From CAYRHN01 sp964424115 (GTDB lineage: Bacteria; Chloroflexota; Anaerolineae; Anaerolineales; Anaerolineaceae): 37,482 nt of DNA. Shown one piece after another: positions 34,941-37,482 of this stretch (the first letter of the stretch is position 1; each line of letters begins with the position of its first letter). Both the position numbers and the translations under genes were made by a program. The notes beneath the pieces are model-generated. The model was given only the letters and a program-made list of their open reading frames with translations. It ran no database searches and was not told the DNA's origin. The stretch spans positions 1-37,482 of the forward strand of contig CAYRHN010000025.1 of the NCBI GenBank assembly GCA_964424115.1. The letters are read 5' to 3'.

Positions 34941-34968
34941 CGTAGGGCAAGCTCCGGCTTGCCCTACG
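34941..34968. repeat. 28-bp hairpin element between rpsG and fusA
   Basis: CGTAGGGCAAGC (34941-34952), loop TCCG, GCTTGCCCTACG (34957-34968): a perfect 12-bp stem. There is no T-tract, so it is not a terminator. It looks like a small palindromic intergenic repeat inserted within an essential operon. Confidence 0.75.
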
Positions 34969-34989
34969 AACTGGATCAGGTAAAAAACG

Positions 34990-37059
34990 ATGGGACGAGA
35001 TTACCCTCTGGAAAAATACCGCAATATTGGGATCATTGCTCACATTGACGCCGGTAAAACGACGACAACCGAGCGGATCTTATTCTACACAGGCAAAACT
35101 TACCGGATGGGGTCCGTCGATGAGGGGACAACCGTTACCGACTGGATGGTCCAGGAGCGGGAGCGGGGAATTACCATCGTTTCGGCTGCGGTAACCGCCG
35201 AGTGGAAAGGTTACCAAATCAATATTATCGATACCCCCGGGCATATCGATTTCACCGCCGAGGTGCAGCGTTCGCTGCGCGTGCTGGACGGCGGCGTGGT
35301 CGTCTTTGATGCCGTGCAGGGGGTGGAGCCCCAAAGCGAGACCGTCTGGCGCCAGGCCGACCGCTACGGCGTGCCGCGCATTTGCTTTGCCAACAAGATG
35401 GACCGCATGGGAGCTTCTTATGAAGGCACCGTGGAATCCATTCGCGAGCGCCTGGGCGCCAACCCGATCCCGATGCAGATGCCCATCGGCAGTGAAGCCG
35501 CCTTCAAAGGCGTGATCAATCTGCTGGAGATGCAGGCCGTCTTCTGGGATGACGACATGGGCCGCGAAATGCGCGTCGTGGACATCCCTGAAGAACTGCG
35601 CGAAGAAGCCGAACAACGCCGCGCCGAGCTGGTGGAAAAGATCGCTGAGTTCGATGACGACCTGATCGTTAAGTTCCTCGAAGCCGAGGAGATCACCATT
35701 GATGAGCTGAAAGCCGCCCTGCGCAAGGCCGTGCTGGAAGGCAAGGCCAACCCGGTCTTCTGCGGCAGTTCGCTGCGCAACAAGGGCGTGCAGATCGTGC
35801 TGGATGCGGTGATCGACTACCTGCCTTCTCCGCTGGACGTGCCCGCTGTGCGCGGCACCAACCCGGACAACGGCAGCGAGGAAGAACGCGCCGCCTGCGA
35901 CGACGAGCCGATGAGCGTACTGGTGTTCAAGATCGTCACCGACCCCTACGTTGGCCGTCTGGCCTACTTCCGCGTCTATTCCGGCGTGGTGGTGCAGGGG
36001 ACGATGGTAGCCAACCCCGGCAAGGGCCGCCGCGAGCGCATCGGGCGCCTGCTGCGCATGTACGCCGACCGCCGCGAGGATATTACCGAAGTGCGTGCAG
36101 GTGAGATCGCCGCCATTCTCGGTTTGAAGGAAACCTTCACCGGCGATACCCTTTGCGACCAGCACCATCCCATTGTGCTGGAGAGCATCAGCTTCCCCGA
36201 ACCGGTCATCTCGGTGGCGATCGAACCCAAGACCACCGCCGACCAGGAAAAGATGGGTGAAGCCCTGCGCAAGCTTTCCGAGGAAGATCCCACCTTCCGC
36301 GTCCACACCGACGAGAACACCGGCCAGACGATCATCCGCGGGATGGGCGAGCTGCACCTGGACGTGCTGGTGGACCGCATGCTGCGCGAATTCCGCGTGC
36401 AGGCCAACGTGGGCCAGCCGCGCGTTTCTTACCGCGAGACGATCACCCGCCTGGTCAAAGAGGTCAACTACCGCTATGTCAAGCAGTCCGGCGGGCGCGG
36501 TTTCTACGGGCACGTCATCTTCCAGATGGAACCCCTGGAGCGCGGCAGCGGGATCGTCTTTGAGAACAAGGTTACCGGCGGGGATATCCCGCAAGAATAT
36601 ATTGGTCCGATCGAAAAAGGCATGCGTGAAGCCGCCGAAAGCGGCCCGTTGGGTGGTTACCCGGTCACCGACCTCAAGGTCACCCTGACCGGCGGCTCGT
36701 ACCACGAAGTGGATTCGAACGAAATTGCCTTTAAGATGGCTTCCAGCATGGCCTTCAAGGAAGGCATGAGCAAGGGCGCATCTGTCCTGCTGGAGCCGAT
36801 TATGATGGTGGAAGTGCTCGTCCCAGAAGATTACTTGGGCGACGTATTGGGGCAGGTGAACGCCCGGCGCGCAGAGATCCTCGGCGTGGAAATGCGCCCC
36901 GGCAACGCGCAGGCCATTCGCGCGCGCGTGCCCCTGGCGGAGATGTTTGGGTATGCCACCGAGCTGCGTTCCGCAACGCAGGGGCGGGGCGTGTTCACGA
37001 TGGAATTCCATCACTACGCGCCTGTGCCGGACTCCGTGGCCAATCGGGTCCTCAATTAG
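34990..37059 (+). CDS. fusA: Elongation factor G
   Basis: A 689-residue translocation GTPase. G-domain motifs: P-loop AHIDAGKT (residues 17-24), switch I RGITI, DTPGH, NKMD. Domains II to V follow in normal order, with GMGELHLDVL and the C-terminal RRAEILGVEMRPGNAQ segment. The start ATG 34990 has only a weak Shine-Dalgarno (AGG at about 10 bases), in contrast to rpsL, rpsG and tuf, and a strong hairpin lies just upstream; its translation may be adjusted by that structure. Also, GGVVVF replaces the common GAVAV after RSLRVLD. It follows rpsG by 74 bp. Confidence 0.97.
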   Translation: MGRDYPLEKYRNIGIIAHIDAGKTTTTERILFYTGKTYRMGSVDEGTTVTDWMVQERERGITIVSAAVTAEWKGYQINIIDTPGHIDFTAEVQRSLRVLDGGVVVFDAVQGVEPQSETVWRQADRYGVPRICFANKMDRMGASYEGTVESIRERLGANPIPMQMPIGSEAAFKGVINLLEMQAVFWDDDMGREMRVVDIPEELREEAEQRRAELVEKIAEFDDDLIVKFLEAEEITIDELKAALRKAVLEGKANPVFCGSSLRNKGVQIVLDAVIDYLPSPLDVPAVRGTNPDNGSEEERAACDDEPMSVLVFKIVTDPYVGRLAYFRVYSGVVVQGTMVANPGKGRRERIGRLLRMYADRREDITEVRAGEIAAILGLKETFTGDTLCDQHHPIVLESISFPEPVISVAIEPKTTADQEKMGEALRKLSEEDPTFRVHTDENTGQTIIRGMGELHLDVLVDRMLREFRVQANVGQPRVSYRETITRLVKEVNYRYVKQSGGRGFYGHVIFQMEPLERGSGIVFENKVTGGDIPQEYIGPIEKGMREAAESGPLGGYPVTDLKVTLTGGSYHEVDSNEIAFKMASSMAFKEGMSKGASVLLEPIMMVEVLVPEDYLGDVLGQVNARRAEILGVEMRPGNAQAIRARVPLAEMFGYATELRSATQGRGVFTMEFHHYAPVPDSVANRVLN

Positions 37060-37100
37060 CAATCATTTAAAACCAACTGTTTATAAAGGAGTATCAAGAC

Positions 37101-37482
37101 ATGGCAAAGCAAAAGTTTGATCGCAGCAAGCCCCACCTGAACGTGGGCACGATGGGTCACATTGACCACGGCAAGACCACCCTGACGGCAGCCATCACGA
37201 AGTACTGCCAGTTCCTGGGCAACGCTGAATACCGCGCGTATGACCAGATCGACAATGCGCCGGAAGAGAAAGCCCGCGGCATCACGATCAACATTGCGCA
37301 TGTAGAATACCAGACCGAAAAGCGGCACTATGCGCACGTGGACATGCCCGGACACCGTGACTACATCAAGAACATGATCACCGGTGCGGCGCAGGTAGAC
37401 GGCGCGATCCTGGTGGTGGCGGCCCCCGATGGTCCGATGCCGCAGACCAAAGAACACGTTCTGCTGGCGCGCCAGGTGGAAG
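37101..37482 (+). CDS. tuf: Elongation factor Tu, N-terminal part (cut by window end)
   Basis: The first 127 residues of EF-Tu, the GTPase that delivers aminoacyl-tRNA; AAAGGAG lies 9 bases before ATG 37101 and the gene follows fusA by 41 bp. The beginning MAKQKFDRSKPHLNVGTMGH, the P-loop GHIDHGKT, RGITI and the segment GPMPQTKEHVLLARQVE are normal. The switch II motif reads DMPGHRDY instead of the nearly invariant DCPGHADY; the catalytic His is kept. The reading frame continues past the end of the window. Confidence 0.95.
   Translation, partial: MAKQKFDRSKPHLNVGTMGHIDHGKTTLTAAITKYCQFLGNAEYRAYDQIDNAPEEKARGITINIAHVEYQTEKRHYAHVDMPGHRDYIKNMITGAAQVDGAILVVAAPDGPMPQTKEHVLLARQVE

Noticed and set aside
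35080..37062. 660-residue antisense ORF opposite fusA
   Set aside because: Shadow of the high-GC fusA reading frame; no recognisable protein features.

Overview
The window is about 60% GC and densely coded. It looks like a chromosomal segment from an uncultured or little-studied member of the Chloroflexota, most likely class Anaerolineae. The evidence is indirect: the form of the translation genes (rpoB-rpsL-rpsG-fusA-tuf), several large secreted proteins of a style common in that phylum, monoderm-type lipoproteins, and many palindromic intergenic repeats. There is no rRNA, no recognisable tRNA, no CRISPR array, no transposase and no prophage.

Layout. (1) 1-1372: a RIO-family kinase behind a long 5' leader holding a consensus promoter, a 21-residue leader ORF with a strong Shine-Dalgarno and a Rho-independent terminator, an attenuator-like arrangement. 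(2) 1493-5291: two secreted repeat proteins, a CSLREA/parallel beta-helix protein and a seven-bladed propeller. (3) 5341-8653 (minus): a MacA/LolD/MacB-like ABC efflux operon, divergent from a small membrane protein at 8837. (4) 9440-10753: a membrane-anchored HEXXH protein, followed by three palindromic repeats. (5) 11135-13878: an FmdB-type zinc ribbon diverging from gmk and an AspT/YidE-type permease. (6) 14087-21129: a 1626-residue secreted subtilase and a tannase-like lipoprotein. (7) 21270-23919 (minus): a Clp-like AAA+ protein with a degenerate second ATPase domain plus a YbjN-like protein; a CBS-pair protein lies divergently. (8) 24712-26355: two adjacent genes sharing one unrecognised extracytoplasmic domain. 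(9) gmd (minus), a repeat-filled spacer, and a beta-lactamase-fold cell-wall protein. (10) 29824-37482: rpoB, rpsL, rpsG, fusA and the start of tuf. rpoC does not follow rpoB.

The most interesting points are: a shared C-terminal ending (aromatic-L-P-x-I-x-R-stop) on all three non-lipoprotein exported proteins, a possible sorting signal; the attenuator in front of the RIO kinase; the half-dead Clp-like ATPase paired with a YbjN-like protein; rpoB separated from rpoC and carrying a large insertion; and several families of palindromic intergenic repeats. Everything was read by eye. Family names rest on motifs and general knowledge, not on searches.
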